Positions 1-12,822 of a stretch of DNA of 64,000 nucleotides are shown piece by piece. The notes under the pieces are model-generated. The model was not told the DNA's origin. It saw nothing but the letters and a program-made list of their open reading frames with translations, and ran no database searches. Within the stretch, counting starts at the first letter, position 1; each line of letters opens with the position of its first letter. The position numbers were made by a program, and so were the translations under genes. The stretch spans positions 269,747,111-269,811,110 of the forward strand of contig OX422219.1 in assembly GCA_949130495.1 (NCBI GenBank), read 5' to 3'. The stretch is from Sambucus nigra (Eukaryota; Streptophyta; Magnoliopsida; Dipsacales; Adoxaceae).

Positions 1-1844
1 TAAGGACCCCGTATTCCGAATCTCTCAGGAATCGTTTTCAATAAACAAAAATCACACAAAATAGAGGCGAACATAGTTCACATCACATGGGTCACGCACA
101 TACCTACGCTCTCATGATCAGCAAACTTATTAACTTCTCAATAAGTCCTTCTCTGACCTATGTCCTCGAGGTACCAATCTAAATCCCCCCCGTAGGCACA
201 CAAAGATAAGATGGCCCTGATCGAACGCCGACCTCCCGTGATAGAAAGTATAGTAGGTATGTTATACACAAATAACTACATATACCAAGCATTCACACAT
301 CTTCGGTATTCCATAATATTACTAGAGGTACATATCTCATTCCTATACCGTCATTTCATGTTTCACGTTTACAAGTCCCCGATTTATATACATTAAAGTT
401 ATCAACTATCCTCACGTCAAAGTTTTAGATACTTATATCCTAGCCCATAAACATCATCCGGTTTACTACCAAACTCTAAGTTTTAATCCTCGACGTACTT
501 CCAGTCACACAACTATATCCACAAATCAATAAGGGAAGGATTACACTCAATTATATAAGTCTTCTGGAGGTTCGAAATAAAATCAGGCCTAAAAGGCCAT
601 TCTGTCTACTCCTTAGAAATCGTTCGAAAGAGGTCGTTCGAACGAATGGCTTCGAACGACCTACCAACTCGTTAGAAGGGGTAATGTCATCTCGTTAGAA
701 GTCTCGTTCGAACGAGGTCGTTCGAACGACCTGGGCAGGTCTTCTAACGAGATGGCATAATACGCCCAGAAAATTCCCAAAGTCATTTTTCTCAATTTTT
801 CTCTTCTTTAAACTCATCCTAAGATCATCCCAGTAACATTTTAATGTTCTTAAACTTCTCTAATTCCTCTTAGGTCGTTTCTTGACATATTTATGGGGTC
901 AAATCCTCCTAAACAGCATGTAATTATCATTTATCCCCAAATTTTACCCCAAACCCTATAAACATGAACCCAGAATTTCATTATGCCTAATTACTCATCA
1001 TAAATTTGTTTTTAAATCATCAAAGTTAAGTCTTCGAATACCAAATTCGTCCATAACCATCCTACATGCAATTCCTAACCCAACTTTAGAGTTTCTACAA
1101 CAATTTCATTAGTTTTCCTCAAAACTTTCAAGACAAAACAGTTCCTACACTAAACATGGAAGAAATATTCAATGCACTGAAAAATATCAAATCACTTGCC
1201 TCATATTTGTTCTTCAGATGTGTTTTCGTTGATTCGAGGTTGATTCTCTCCTTTTTCCGGTCATAAATCCTTTCCAATTTGATGGTGGTGAGTGTTTTTG
1301 GTTTGGAACCCTATGGTAACTCCTCTCTAACTCCCGTAGCCCACTTCTAATGCTTTTGGCTCGTAATGGCCTTAGTGGCCTCTTTAAAAATATAAAAATA
1401 ACCTCTAAAATTCGTGGGTTTTAATTCCCTAATTTTTAAAATTACAAAAATACCCTTCTAGGTTGCCGTTTTGGCCTAAAAATGTTCCGGGACCCAAACT
1501 AAACCCCCGGCTAGTGTTTTCTGACTATTTCGACCCTTTCGGATACGTTGGCACACTCAAAATGACCATTCAGCTGATAAAAATATAATTCACTTTTTAA
1601 TCTAATTAAATTCATTCCTGACGCGACTGACACGCGCGTCCCAACTTAATTTTCCAAATTATCGTATTTCTGCCTCGTGACAATTTAAATATTTTCAATA
1701 CTCATAAAATATTCAATTTTAATATCATAACTAAATACTAACTCACATCTCGCTAGTATTTATATCCGGATTAATTCCCAATTAATTTTCATTTAATTCA
1801 ATTAATCCCTTAAATAAAAATCAATAAAATTACGGGGTATTACA
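1..1844 (-). mobile_element. LTR-X copy 1 (partial LTR, cut by the window edge)
   Basis: The right end reads GGGGTATTACA, the same terminus (GGGGTRTTACA) as the other LTR-X copies. About 340 bases inside that end lies a GACTATTTCGACCC block shared with copies at 13640 and 24170. Sense is probably minus: in that direction the LTR starts TGTAATACCCC, and a TATA box (551-560) lies downstream of the palindrome cluster. The other end is outside the window, so solo LTR versus full element cannot be decided. It contains no coding capacity; the short open frames here are chance. Confidence 0.7.
551..752 (-). promoter_or_regulatory. palindrome cluster and TATA box of LTR-X copy 1
   Basis: Between 620 and 752 there are about eight variants of TCGTTCGAACGA or half-sites TCGTTAGAAG/CTTCTAACGA, including perfect palindromes at 635-646 and 719-730. 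In minus sense the motif ACTTATATAA (551-560) follows about 60 bases downstream, a plausible TATA box. The promoter role is inferred from position only. Confidence 0.5.
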
Positions 1845-2256
1845 GATGCACATGAGCCACATCTCAGATCACTTGGATTAGTTTACCTTATTTACCTTCA
1901 ATTGTCCCTAAGGCTGGGATAATAGACCATGTAGGATGGTCTCCCTGATCTCATTTTTATGTTGGAAACGTTTTGGCATAGGTTTCCTCAACTGACATCG
2001 CTAACCCCGTACATGCCCATTCAAGTGAGTGGATTCCAATCAATAAAATTTTACTCGCACATTCCCGATCATTAAGATTTTGTACACCATCAGTTATATG
2101 CTTTGGACAATGATTGCACATAAGCGTGTGGATGATATAGCCATTGGAGCAGGGCCCTTACCTAATTTCCAAGCATCGATTGAATTTATTTTGGCTATGA
2201 AAGTTATACGGTCTCGAGGACCTTATACCTTCGTTAGTTTACAACATTCCAAGGTG

Positions 2257-2293
<37 letters not shown>

Positions 2294-2299
2294 AGTTTA
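1845..2299. other. flank of the antisense ORF with a (TC)n run
   Basis: No gene recognised. A perfect (TC)15 microsatellite occupies 2262-2291. The stretch joins the LTR-X terminus to the antisense ORF of the Tat-like element and is probably that ORF's leader or the element's 3' UTR. Confidence 0.4.
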
Positions 2300-5290
2300 T
2301 ATAACCAAATTACTTCTTATTCTCTATTTTTTTATTCTACGCACGCTCGTCATGTCTAGGCATATGAGGAAATATGAAGTTTTTACAGCAAACGACTTTG
2401 ACGAATTTTGAACCAGGTACTTAATTCCAGATAACGCCTATATTCGAACTTCATCGTAAGATGAGGATGTATTACGACTTTATCATGATGTTGCTTTTAT
2501 GACGGCTATTATAATGAAGCGGGAGTTATATTTTCCCTCCACCTATTGATGGTGGAGGTACTCCGTTATTATGAAATACTTTTGATATAGGAAATCGGTA
2601 GTTTCTACCAGATTTTTATTGGAACGGTTGCTATAAACCTAACATGGAGGGACCAACATTGGTCTAAATGGAATTAGGTACTGTTACGACGTGAGGGTTT
2701 ACCTAGGCTTGATAAGTCTCATGCCTTGGTTACGTAGTTTCCCATGTCACAAATGGACTCTAGAAAAAATATCTTAGTGTTTTTTGGGCTTTTGTATAGT
2801 GAGAATTATAGACATATATAGGTGCTTTCATTGGTCGAAAAGCCTGGTAGGTCATCCACCCTTATCATTATCAAAATGTAATTTTTGTTTAGCTATTAAT
2901 TAGCTTTCCTTGTGTGTAGGTCATCAACACGGTTGGAAACCTGAGGATTTTTAAGCCAATTTAAGAGACCTTAAGATCATTTGGAAAAGATAAAACCTTA
3001 TCGCCATGAGACCTCATTTGAGAGCGGTTCACGTCCCACTCAATTATGATTCATCGTCACTTCAACCAAAAACTTTATAATGATCCCTGAGGTCACTATG
3101 ATCGATTACAAAGTTGTTGGTTACTCCTCCATCCTAACTTCAACCCCCATTCCAAGCGACGCCATAAGGGGGGTTCATCTTGGGGAGTCCTCATTTATTT
3201 ACGCGTCTCAACCTAGTCTAGTGAAGACCAGGGGGAAGAAGGAGAAGAGGCAGATCCATTTATAACGATCTTCATCCTCTATACTTATACGAAAAGGTCG
3301 TCATTTATGGTCGCCTCTAGGAGGAGGTTGAGGAATAAGAGAATTTCCAAGTGTGAGACTTCCTTTTTCCCCCAATACCTGATAACCTTAGAGATATGAC
3401 TAGTCTTACTAGATGTAGTTGACTTGGAAGCTATCATAGCCAACCAAAAAAAATAGGATGGTCTAACCATCCCAGTCACCCAGGTGCTACTCAGCAAAAA
3501 AAGAGGTTGATGACCCTTAGGGAAAAAATTCCCTTGAGCTAAAGCAACATGGAGATAAAGGTAGACGAACTGGCCAAAAAGAGGAGGATGGTCAAGACAC
3601 CTCCCAATAATCGCATTCTCCCACCACCGCCTGCATTAAACCAACCTGTGATAATCCATCCTCAGGCACGGATTTATCAAAAGACTCCCCTACCATCAAC
3701 TTTGAGGATATATTCCTCGGAGATCACCTTTCAAAAGGGCAAGGAGCTGATCTCTTTTATTAAGTCAACCCACTGAGATTTGTAGGTCTCATACTCTGTT
3801 GCACAAGCGGATATGTTTCTTTCTGATATAGTCGACCTAAGGACCTTCTCTTTGGAACGCATTCATAAATAAGGGCTTCGTCATAGTGTGTTGGTAAAGT
3901 TTCAGCCTTATTTTAAAGTTTTGTTTTTCATAAGTTTTTCTTGTCTAATTGTCACATTTCTTCATAGAGGCCATACTGCTCACATGAAAGCTCGCCCATC
4001 GGGGCAGACCACCTGAAGAAAACTAATGACCTTCTTCTTGATAGTAACAATTAGGCCCGCGTTTCGGTCGGATCAGATCAAAAAATGCCTATTCGAAAAA
4101 AAAAATGATTTTTTTAGAAATAAAATAATTATTCTGATTTTCGATCCGATTTTTTTGGAAAATTAAAAAAAAATCCGAATTCAAAAAATCGGCAAAAATT
4201 GGGGGAAAAAATTAGAAATTCACAAAATATATTAAAAATCTAGAAATTTCGAAAATTCCAAAATTTCAAAAACAAAATTATGGATTTTCAATTACTCGAA
4301 ATTCTCATTTTGAAGAAACAAAGAAAATGACTTAACCCAACATGTAAATACATAAAAATTTGGCCCATTTTTCATTTGTGTAGAAGTGAGGAGGATACTC
4401 TCCTTTTATAGAGCACATTTTGAAGCCCTCTCCCAACCGATGTGGGATATGGGAAACTTTCAAAAAATCAAAAATTGAAGAATAATTAAAAAAAATCAAA
4501 AATAATTCAAAACAAATTGAAAATAATTCGAAAAGATCGAAAATTCAAAATTATTTCTGATTTTCGATCCGATTTTTTGAGAAAAAATCAAAAATTGGAA
4601 ATCGGCAAACTAAAATTTCATTCCAAATTTGGAAAAAAATCGAATTGTAAATCAGAAAAGTCAAAAAGTTTGGAAAAAAACACAGCCCTAGTAACAACGT
4701 CTTGAATAGTGCATTGATAGAGAAAAAATGAGGTGATCGACCTCACAAAGAAACTGAAGGATGAGACGATTGGGAAGGACAAAGTTGTCAAAGAGGATAA
4801 GCAAACTCAGTTGGAGTTTAGACGGGTTAACACTGAGTTATTTGACCTGAGAAAGGTTATTACTGAAAGACTCTCCAAAAACTCATCCTCTAAGGTAAAA
4901 AAAACTTCTGGAAAGGAGGACTAAAGATGACCCTAATAAGGCCATTGATGAGGGTTTAGAGGCAATCATTAGGATGTTATTTCGTAATTATAATATAATG
5001 AGTTCGTTGCGTTCAACAAGGGATGGTTAGCTAAACTTCGAAGGGATAAGTTCCCTGAGGGTGACCCGACATACACCGAACACCCTTCCTTAGATGACCA
5101 AATGAGAAAGGGGGATAAAGCTCCTGAAGTTCTAGTCATCAATACCCTTATTGATTAAATAAATTGGGTCGTTCGTAAGGTCGATCAAGCCACAGATGAC
5201 ACAAATTAGATCGTCTTTGATCCTATTTCTCCAGTCGAGGAAGTGGCCATTTTTACTATTGAGAATGCGCCTTCGACAAGTTAGAGTTAG
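2300..5290 (+). pseudogene. antisense extra ORF of a Tat-lineage element (putative gypsy-type transposon domain), degenerate
   Basis: Translating the plus strand gives discontinuous protein-like blocks split by stops and frameshifts: an N-terminal block with YFPSTY and ERLL near 2480-2630, resembling the 'putative gypsy type transposon' (Transposase_28) domain, and a charged coiled-coil-like block at 4733-4924 (DLTKKLKDE, RRVNTELFDLRKV). Its place is telling: it lies downstream of the minus-strand pol and runs on the opposite strand, which is where Retand-type Tat elements are reported to carry an extra ORF. The function of this ORF is unknown. It is interrupted by a hAT-like MITE (4052-4690). 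I am fairly sure it is an element ORF; the domain name is a resemblance, not a search result. Confidence 0.5.
4052..4690 (-). mobile_element. hAT-like MITE carrying a USE-plus-TATA promoter-like core (copy 1)
   Basis: Terminal inverted repeats are TAGGCCCGCGTTTCGG at the left and the complement of AACACAGCCCTA at the right. The flanks are GTAACAAT and GTAACAAC, an 8-bp duplication with one mismatch, as expected for hAT. Subterminal sequence is dense in CGATCCGATTTTT variants. In the minus sense the core reads ATCCCACATCGG (4435-4446), then 27 bases after ATCG, TATAAAAGG. The same core sits in a second copy at 49692-50393. No transposase is encoded. Confidence 0.75.
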
Positions 5291-5639
5291 GTCTCCCTAA
5301 TTCAATTTTTATTATTTTTATTTAAATTTTTATAGACCGATTGATCATTTGCTTTGTAGGCCTTGAGCCATCTTGTTATTAAATGAAAGTAATTAAGTTT
5401 CCATCATCGTTTTCTTTCGCATTTCTTTTTACTCGTGACATGCCCAGTATTAATTGCTTTGATTATGTCTTATGTAAAACATGTTGTAGGAAAGTAATTG
5501 TTTAACCTTATTTCTAAATTGTTTTAGGTTTAAATGTAATTTTGCTCAACCCATAGCAAACCTTGATGGAATTCGGTGGTCGGACATTTTAACTTATGGA
5601 TTATATTAACCAATATATCACAAGTTAAATTAGCCATTT

Positions 5640-6220
5640 AATCGTGATTTAGAGTGCCCTATCAAGGCGGTTTATAAGTTGTACTGCACAATTCTTTGGT
5701 GAGTTTATGCCTATTTTAGGCCAACTAGCCCTCTTGGGTTATACCACCATTTTCAGGTGGTTTGAATGCCAAACGAAGGCGATTAACTTATTTCCATGTT
5801 GTACCACCCAATTCTTAGGTGGGTTTATGGCTATTTTAGGCCGACCATCCCTCTTGGGTTGTACCACCGTTTTTAGGCGTGATTAATGCCAAACATAGGC
5901 AACCAGCTTATTTCTACATTGTACCACCCAGTTCTTAGGGGGTTTATGCCTATTCTTAGTCGAGAAGCCCTCTTGGGTTGTACTACCATTTTTAAATGGG
6001 TGTAGTGCCAAACATAGGCGATCGACTTATTCTAAGTTGTACCACTTCTTGAGTGGCTTTAATGCTATATTCTCATGCGACCGACTTATTATAAGTTGTG
6101 CCACTATTTGATGCCAAACTTAAGTGACCAAATTATTTCTAAGTTGTACCATCCAATTTTTAGGTGGTTTTATGCCTATCCCTTATTGGTTTTACCACCG
6201 TTTAAAGGAGGGTTTTATAC
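5640..6220 (-). repeat. 120-bp tandem repeat in the Tat-like 3' UTR
   Basis: GTACCACCCA or variants recur at 5681, 5801 and 5921, an exact 120-base spacing, then with indels to about 6220. Each unit is two diverged halves built around TTGTACCACC...TAGGTGG. It lies between the pol 3' end and the antisense ORF. Tandem arrays in the 3' UTR are typical of Tat-lineage elements. Confidence 0.8.
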
Positions 6221-6299
6221 TTTTAATAGCTGTATAAAATCCATAGTAGTAAAGAAACAACATTAATGATAACAAAAAAATTCTAAAAATTTTGCTGAA

Positions 6300-6547
6300 A
6301 TGAAAACCCAGTTGATAATAGAATTCTCTAAGGTTAATGGCATTCAATGACCTTGGTACTAATGTGCCATCTAGTTCTTCTAAGTGATAAGATCCACCGC
6401 CTCCCTTTGATGTTATTTTGTATAGGCCCTGCCAGTTTACCGTCAGCTTTTCGTCTGCTTTTTTTTATTATCGTTATGATCTTCCTAAAAACCAAGTCAT
6501 TGATATGGAACTCCCTAACTTTGACCTTCTTGTCATGCTATCAGGAT
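6300..6547 (-). pseudogene. C-terminal end of Tat-like pol
   Basis: The reverse complement encodes a run containing NDLVFRK and KADGKLAGP, then RRTRWHISTK, matching the pol tail after integrase (the 'GDLVLRK...GKLAP.WEGPY' region) of plant Tat elements. Indels and stops break it. It is separated from the integrase core by the MITE at 6548-7139. Confidence 0.65.
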
Positions 6548-6703
6548 TAGGCCTGTCAATGGATCAAATTTTATTCGAATCTCAATCCGATCAATTTAAA
6601 CGAATATGGATCATGCCTAAAATCCGATTACCCGATTATTAAATGGAGCGAATTTGGATTCATATACTTCGATCCGTTAATAATCCGATCCGATTAATAT
6701 TTT

Positions 6704-6753
<50 letters not shown>

Positions 6754-7139
6754 CTAATTATATATTGTATTTAATATTATTTTAAATATATATTATAATA
6801 GTTATAATATTATATAAAAAAATATCCCTCATATAAAAGGAAAAAGACACACACACGCACACACGGCTCCTAAGAGTTGAAAATTAAAATATTGCAAATC
6901 AAATGATCAAAAGTATATGTTTTGACATATCATTATTTTTTTTTAATGAAAAATATTATAAAAATAAATAAAAAATAATCTATCAGATAATCGGATCAGA
7001 TCCGAATCCGTTTAACATAAACGAATATGGATTTGGATCCCTAACTGATAATCGGATCGGATTCGAATATATTTAACATAAACGGATATGAATTTGGATT
7101 TATCTGATTCGGTCCGAATCCGATCCGTTTACCAGCCTA
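6548..7139. mobile_element. second hAT-like MITE family, with internal (TA)n
   Basis: Ends are TAGGCCTG and CCAGCCTA (imperfect inverted repeats). The flanking 8-mers ATCAGGAT and ATCTAGAT match at 6 of 8 bases. The subterminal regions carry many ATCCGAT/ATCGGAT copies on both sides, and a (TA)n run sits at about 6706-6751. It interrupts the pol C-terminus, which gives an independent boundary. Nonautonomous. Confidence 0.65.
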
Positions 7140-8100
7140 ATCTAGATAGTTTTTATTGGTAGGTGGCTAGATATATGAGAGCTTGTTCTCTCCATTCTTT
7201 CGTTGAATATAACTCTTGAGAAATTCGATCATCATTCTGACCATCTTAATAAATCTCTGACTTCAATATTGGAATCTCGATCTCCAAAGGGATAACTATT
7301 TCCATTCCATATGTTAAGGAGTATGGGGTTTCCTCAATCAGTCTTCTAGGCGATGTCTTATAGGCCTAGAGGACTAGGGGGAGTTCATCTGCCCATCTTC
7401 CCTTTGCATTTTCCAATCGACATTTGATTCTTAACCACATAGTTTTTCGATTGGTCTCGGTTTGGATGTTACATTGTGGGAACACAATTGATGCATAGTG
7501 TATCGTGAATCCATGTTTAGCACAAAATCTCTAAAAAAAGTCATTATCAAACTACATTTTGTTATTGGTGACTAGTGTTGTCTAAATCCCAAATCTTGTG
7601 ACAACGTTCTTACACATAAATCTTCTAGCATCTTGTTCTCTGACATGAGTGAGCGGTTATGCCTTCACCCACCTCGTGATGTAGTCGATGGCAGTTATCA
7701 GGTACTTTCAGTTACCGGTAACTATAGGAAGAGGTCATAATATATCCATAACCTATTTAGAAAAAAAATGAAGGACTCGTGAGGGGTTTAGGTCTATGGA
7801 CGACTAGTTAATGATTAGGGAGAATTAGTGGCATTTTACATACTTTTGGACGAGCTGAAGAGCGTACTTTTGTATAAAAGAGCAACAATATCCCTAGGAG
7901 ATCTCCATATAAGATAGTGATTTTCCTCCTGTATGAGCTCCATAATTTTATTCGTGCATCTCGTTGAGGATTCTTTCCACTTAGTCTGGATGTACATATT
8001 TGATTATAGGACCAGTGAATGAGCGTTGGTAGAGTTTTCCTTCAGAGTTAAGACACAACCTTACCGACTAGATCTTGATTAAATGATCCTATTTTTTATT
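7140..8100 (-). pseudogene. integrase of the Tat-like Ty3/gypsy element
   Basis: On the minus strand at about 7760-7530 the translation contains VMDILWPLPIVTGN, YLITAIDYITRWVKA and VVTRFGI, followed at 7530-7230 by FCAKHGFTIHY, GRWADELPLVL and AYKTSPR. These are the integrase core (first catalytic Asp region, the TDNGTQF region decayed to TNNKM) and the post-core block of Tat/Ogre-type integrases. Integrase inserts the reverse-transcribed element into the chromosome. Stops and frameshifts make this copy dead. It lies downstream of RT in minus sense, the Ty3/gypsy order. Confidence 0.8.
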
Positions 8101-10378
8101 TGATGGAAGATCATCATTCTTCAAAAATGCAATGACGGGGTCTATACATGAAGGTAAATTGGATTTGCATGATATCCGAATATGTCTTTGGTTCATCAAT
8201 ACTGGGATGATTTATATATTCTAGTTTGATCATTATTTATAGGTCGATATCGATAGTGAATGCCAATGCAGCTAATGCATATGCATCGTTATTGTTGTTC
8301 CTTATTATGCTCTATTGAGGATAACCTAGAGTGTTTGAGAAGTTTCCTCGCTTTGTATGGGTAAGTGAACGTCCTGGGATCTCTGGCTTCATACTCGTCG
8401 CATAACTGATTGCAATTAGACATGACTCACATTACACTACTATAAGATTAGCTCTTAAGTTGATCGCCCCACTACAGACCTTGGATCATAGATTTATATT
8501 CGGCCTCATTATTGAATCCTTTGAACCCGAGCTGAACCGATTATTTAATAAGTCACCCTTATGGTGTGACAAAGACGATCCCAATGTGGGTGCTACATTA
8601 ATTAAATGCTCCATTTGTGAATAAATTTCATCTTTGGGCCTCTTGAGTGACATCTAGTGATCCCAGTATTGGATTCGGTTGTTATTCCTTCTTTGGTTGT
8701 GGTACAAAGAATTTAGTAACAATATTGGCCAAAACCTTCCCCTTAGTAGATGTTTATGGCTCGTACTTAATTTCAAACCACGTGAGTTCTAGAGACTACT
8801 TCTTCATTCTATTGGAAAAATATGCCTTCTTGAAAATCTCCTTTAATGGATAAGTCGTTGGGATGACAATCGTGTGAGCATCAAACTAGTGCCTCAGCTT
8901 CCTGGTTGATGACACTAATATCAGGATCATCTTATCCATAGGCATGTATATGTTTTCTACCTCAAGGAGAGTATGGTTGACATAGTAGACCAATAATTAT
9001 TCCCAACTCTACAATCGAACTAATGTCGCGTTTGTCACATACTGTGAGAAAACTAAGTATAGGTAGAGATCTTCTCCGGTGGTAGGGGTTGGTTGCAAGG
9101 GAGGGGATACCAAGTACTGATGAATCCCAATTAGTGCGCGATCATATTCCTCTATCTATACCGTTGAGCTTGCCTTATTCAAGGCTTGGAAAAAAGGTAA
9201 TCATTTATCTGATGATTGTGATATGAATTGGTTGAGTGCGACTAACATTTTAGTAAGGTCCTAGATGTCCTTGATGGTGGTCGTCCTTGTGATATCTTAT
9301 AGAGACTTGACCTGACCGGGATTTCATTTTATCCCCCTCTACATCACCAAGTATCATAGGAACTTTTCAAAGCTCACGTCGAAGACACATTTAAAGTTAT
9401 TCAACTTCTCTTGTACTCTCTGAGGATTTTGAAAGTCTTCGTCAAGTCCTTGATATGATCGATTATCTGTTTTCTCTTGATAAGAATTTTGTTGATGTAA
9501 ACATCCATGGTTGTACAGATACGATTCTCGAACATCTCGATCATAAGGCGTTAGTAAATTGCCTTGGCATTCTTGAAATAAAAGGGCATCACTTTGTATC
9601 AATATAGCCCCAAAGTCGTGATGAATGAGGTATTTTCCTGACCTGGGCCGAACAGTGGTATTTGATGATACCCAGAGTATGCATCCATGAAACTCATGCG
9701 TCAATGGTCGACCGTTGAATCTATGAGCAGATCAATCCGGGGAAGTGGAAAATTATCCTTTAAATAATGTTTGTTGAGGTCGGTGAAGTCCATATACATC
9801 CTCTATTTTCTACTATTATTTTTACCACTACAGTGTTGGAAATTTAGTTCGAGAATTTGGACTTCCTCTGATGGAGCCAACTTTCATGAGGTTTTCAACC
9901 TCGCTTTTCATAACTTTCATTTTTTGTGTTGACTTTTTGGATTCTGGTTGATCAATCGGACGATTGAATACTCATATAGCGGATGACAGAAGATAGCTTT
10001 ATCAATATAAGGGAGACAATAGGTTTTCTAAATGAAGACGTCGACATTGATTATGAGAAAGTGAATGAGTCGCTTTACTTCTTCATTGGGCAATTCTAAT
10101 CAGATAAAAAATTATTTATCCAATTAGGATAAATTAATGGAACGATGATTAGTTCTTCCATTAATCATTCGGTGGGGGCCAATTTGGCCGAATGCCCTTT
10201 GGTTGCTATTTAGGCTGGGCATCCTTCGAATCATCATCAACCTGACTCTTCTTGGACTAATTCTTCTTTGGCGTAATGACTGTTACGAAACAACTACGAG
10301 CAGCTACCTGGTCTCCCCTGATCTCCACAATTCCTTGGTCGCTGAGAAACTTGAGCTTATGCTGGAGAGATAAAGGGA
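8101..10378 (-). pseudogene. reverse transcriptase / RNase H of the Tat-like Ty3/gypsy element
   Basis: The reverse complement at about 9840-9400 reads RMYMDFTDLNKHYLKDNFPL, then RMSFMDAYSGYHQIPL, ENTSFIT and YKVMPFYFKNA. These are the classical RT blocks, including the first catalytic Asp in FMDAYSG; the YxDD region further on is decayed. Upstream, at about 10380-10200, KLKFLSDQGIVEIRGDQ marks the link from protease to RT. The 116-codon open frame at 9354-9704 is an out-of-frame shadow of this domain. Several frameshifts separate the blocks, so no enzyme can be made. 8101-9350 should be the connection and RNase H part but is too eroded for me to place motifs. Confidence 0.8.
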
Positions 10379-11849
10379 TGAACTGTGACACCCCACCTAA
10401 TAAAATACCGGGTGATTAGTCCTATACCAAATTAAAACAGGAATCCCAGTTGGATCATCCTTAGCATCACTGTCGAAAACTTTTTTAAAACTTACTAACC
10501 ACCTAGTATTCCAAAAACTGGTGCCAATTTTAACTTTTTAATTAAACAAAATAATACATGCGGAATAAAAATATAAACCATTCACACAACTGAATGAAAA
10601 TAAACTGAATCATATATACACAACTTGCCGAATAAATCACCGGCCACCAAATAAATAATCTAATACAATTATTCAACACCTGAATCAATTACACCTGAAA
10701 AACTGTACCGAGAAGTCTGGGCTACAAGCCCTAAATAAAACTGAGACTGATACAAGATTTCCTACTCTAAGAATGAATGAATGATGCGTCTAATCCAAAC
10801 TCCTGCTAGCATTCACATATGCCGCAGCTCCGTGTCCCTGGAATAGAATATCAATCCTGGCGTCCCTGTGGCTGGACACCTAAAAGGTTTTGAAAATATT
10901 TTTATAGCAAGGGTTAGAACCCAAAATATTTTGAAAATATTTAGCAAGTGAATTAACTGCAGTAATTTAAAATGCATGAATGCGCTTCATATTTAAGTTA
11001 GTGTCGCACTCCCTTGTGGACATTCTCACCCCTCCACTATTGTGCACACCTAACGGTTATCCTAACCCCACCTAGTTGTACTACCCCGTCCAACTAGTTC
11101 TGGCATAACCTTCCCTTGCCATACTACTCTAGCCCGAGTATAATGATTCTTGAATTATAAGTTATTTCACAATTTAACTTAATTAATTCCTCCTAAATAA
11201 TAACATATAACCGTGTCACAAGTTATATAAAGTACATACATCACACACTGTATTATTTCCACCAATGATTAACTTAATTAATTTCTCATTAATTAACAGC
11301 ATATAACTGTAACCCGCGTTATATAAGATAAATACATCACACACTGTATTATCACCTACATATAATATTTACTACCATATTATACGTACCTTGACTAACA
11401 TCCACACATATATCATACGCGTATCCATCCTTCCGAGTATACCCTCACCGGATGATTCACTCTAAAATGCCATCTCACTAGGTGTGCTCACAAAACCTAG
11501 TTTTCCAAGTTGGATTCGCTCACCAACCTGGTCTACAACATAACGAATTGGAGGCGGTCATATTCCTTCCTGAAAGTGAGATGATCTCCTCACCCATGTA
11601 CCGGACGCTATGACCTGGGGATATACTCGCCCTACTCCTCAAGCTAGGGAATTCACCCACATCGCGCAACCTCCCTTGATAGCATTAGAGTATTTAACTT
11701 GAATAAATATCTAGTCACTGATATTTACTATCACACACAATATATATACACATATATATATACTATCACTACACCGTATATATATAATATAAACTTCGGC
11801 TTTACCGTATACTCAAATTATCCCGTATACTGCCTGAAATTTCCTGAGT

Positions 11850-12260
11850 TTGTGGCTCGACTCCAATTAAATTAATTAACACACCTATTAATTTAATATC
11901 TCCCCAAATCTACCACCCAACTCTAATTAAATTAACTAACACACATATTAATTTAATATCTTCCCGAGTATATCGTCCAACTCTAATTAAATTAACTATC
12001 ACACGTATTAATTTAATGTCTCCCCGAGTCTATCGTCCAACTCTAATTAAATTAATTATTACTCCCATTGATTTAATATCTCCCCGAGTCTATCGTCCAA
12101 CCCTAATTAAATTAATAAACACATTTATTAATTTAATACTTACCCGAGTCTACAATCCGACTTTTATTTAATTAATTTACACATTAATTAATCAACACAT
12201 ATCCGAGTCTGCAATCCGTCTCTAATTAAATTAATTACCACATTTATTAATTTAATAACT
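11850..12260. repeat. 60-bp tandem array inside LTR-X copy 2
   Basis: About seven units with an almost exact 60-base period. Each carries CTCTAATTAAATTAATTA, then ATTAATTTAATATC, TCCCCGAGTCTA and CGTCCAA. The AT part is itself strongly palindromic. No equivalent array with this sequence is seen in the other LTR-X copies. Confidence 0.9.
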
Positions 12261-12822
12261 TGGCGTCACCCAACCATTATCCCCGGACTCTCTCACTTGG
12301 CCCTTACCTCCACATTTTCGAGTCAATGTTCCGACTCCAAACTAATTACTTTCTCTCTATAATTAATTTAATGCCTTAATGTCACTTAACCAACATACCC
12401 GGACTCGCTCACTTGGTCCAATTTACATCTCATAATATAATACCCACATTTTTTCCTACAATGTGTCACACCTTTAATTCTAGAATTTTCCCAATTATAT
12501 TTGCCTATAATTATCAACATACTCGGACTCGCCCACTTGGTCCATAATTAAATATTCCCCGAGTCTATAACCCGACTCAAAATTATTTAGTTTATCTCCA
12601 AACTTAATTCACTACCTTGGGGTCGCATGACCAATATACCCGGATTCACTCACTTGATCCGTACCTCACTATTTTGGAATAAAGTCTCCCAAATTTACCC
12701 ATTAAATGTCCCACATAAATTCATCCTAGTCCCAATTACTTTCTCCCATAATTGCTGGGAATATTTGTTTCATAATTATCTATCACTTATTAATGTATGA
12801 AACTTAACTTTTAATAATTTTC

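Noticed and set aside
9354..9704. 116-codon minus-strand open frame as a gene
   Set aside because: It overlaps the Tat-like RT in shifting frames; parts of it (the DFGAILIQSD stretch) are RT read out of frame after an indel.
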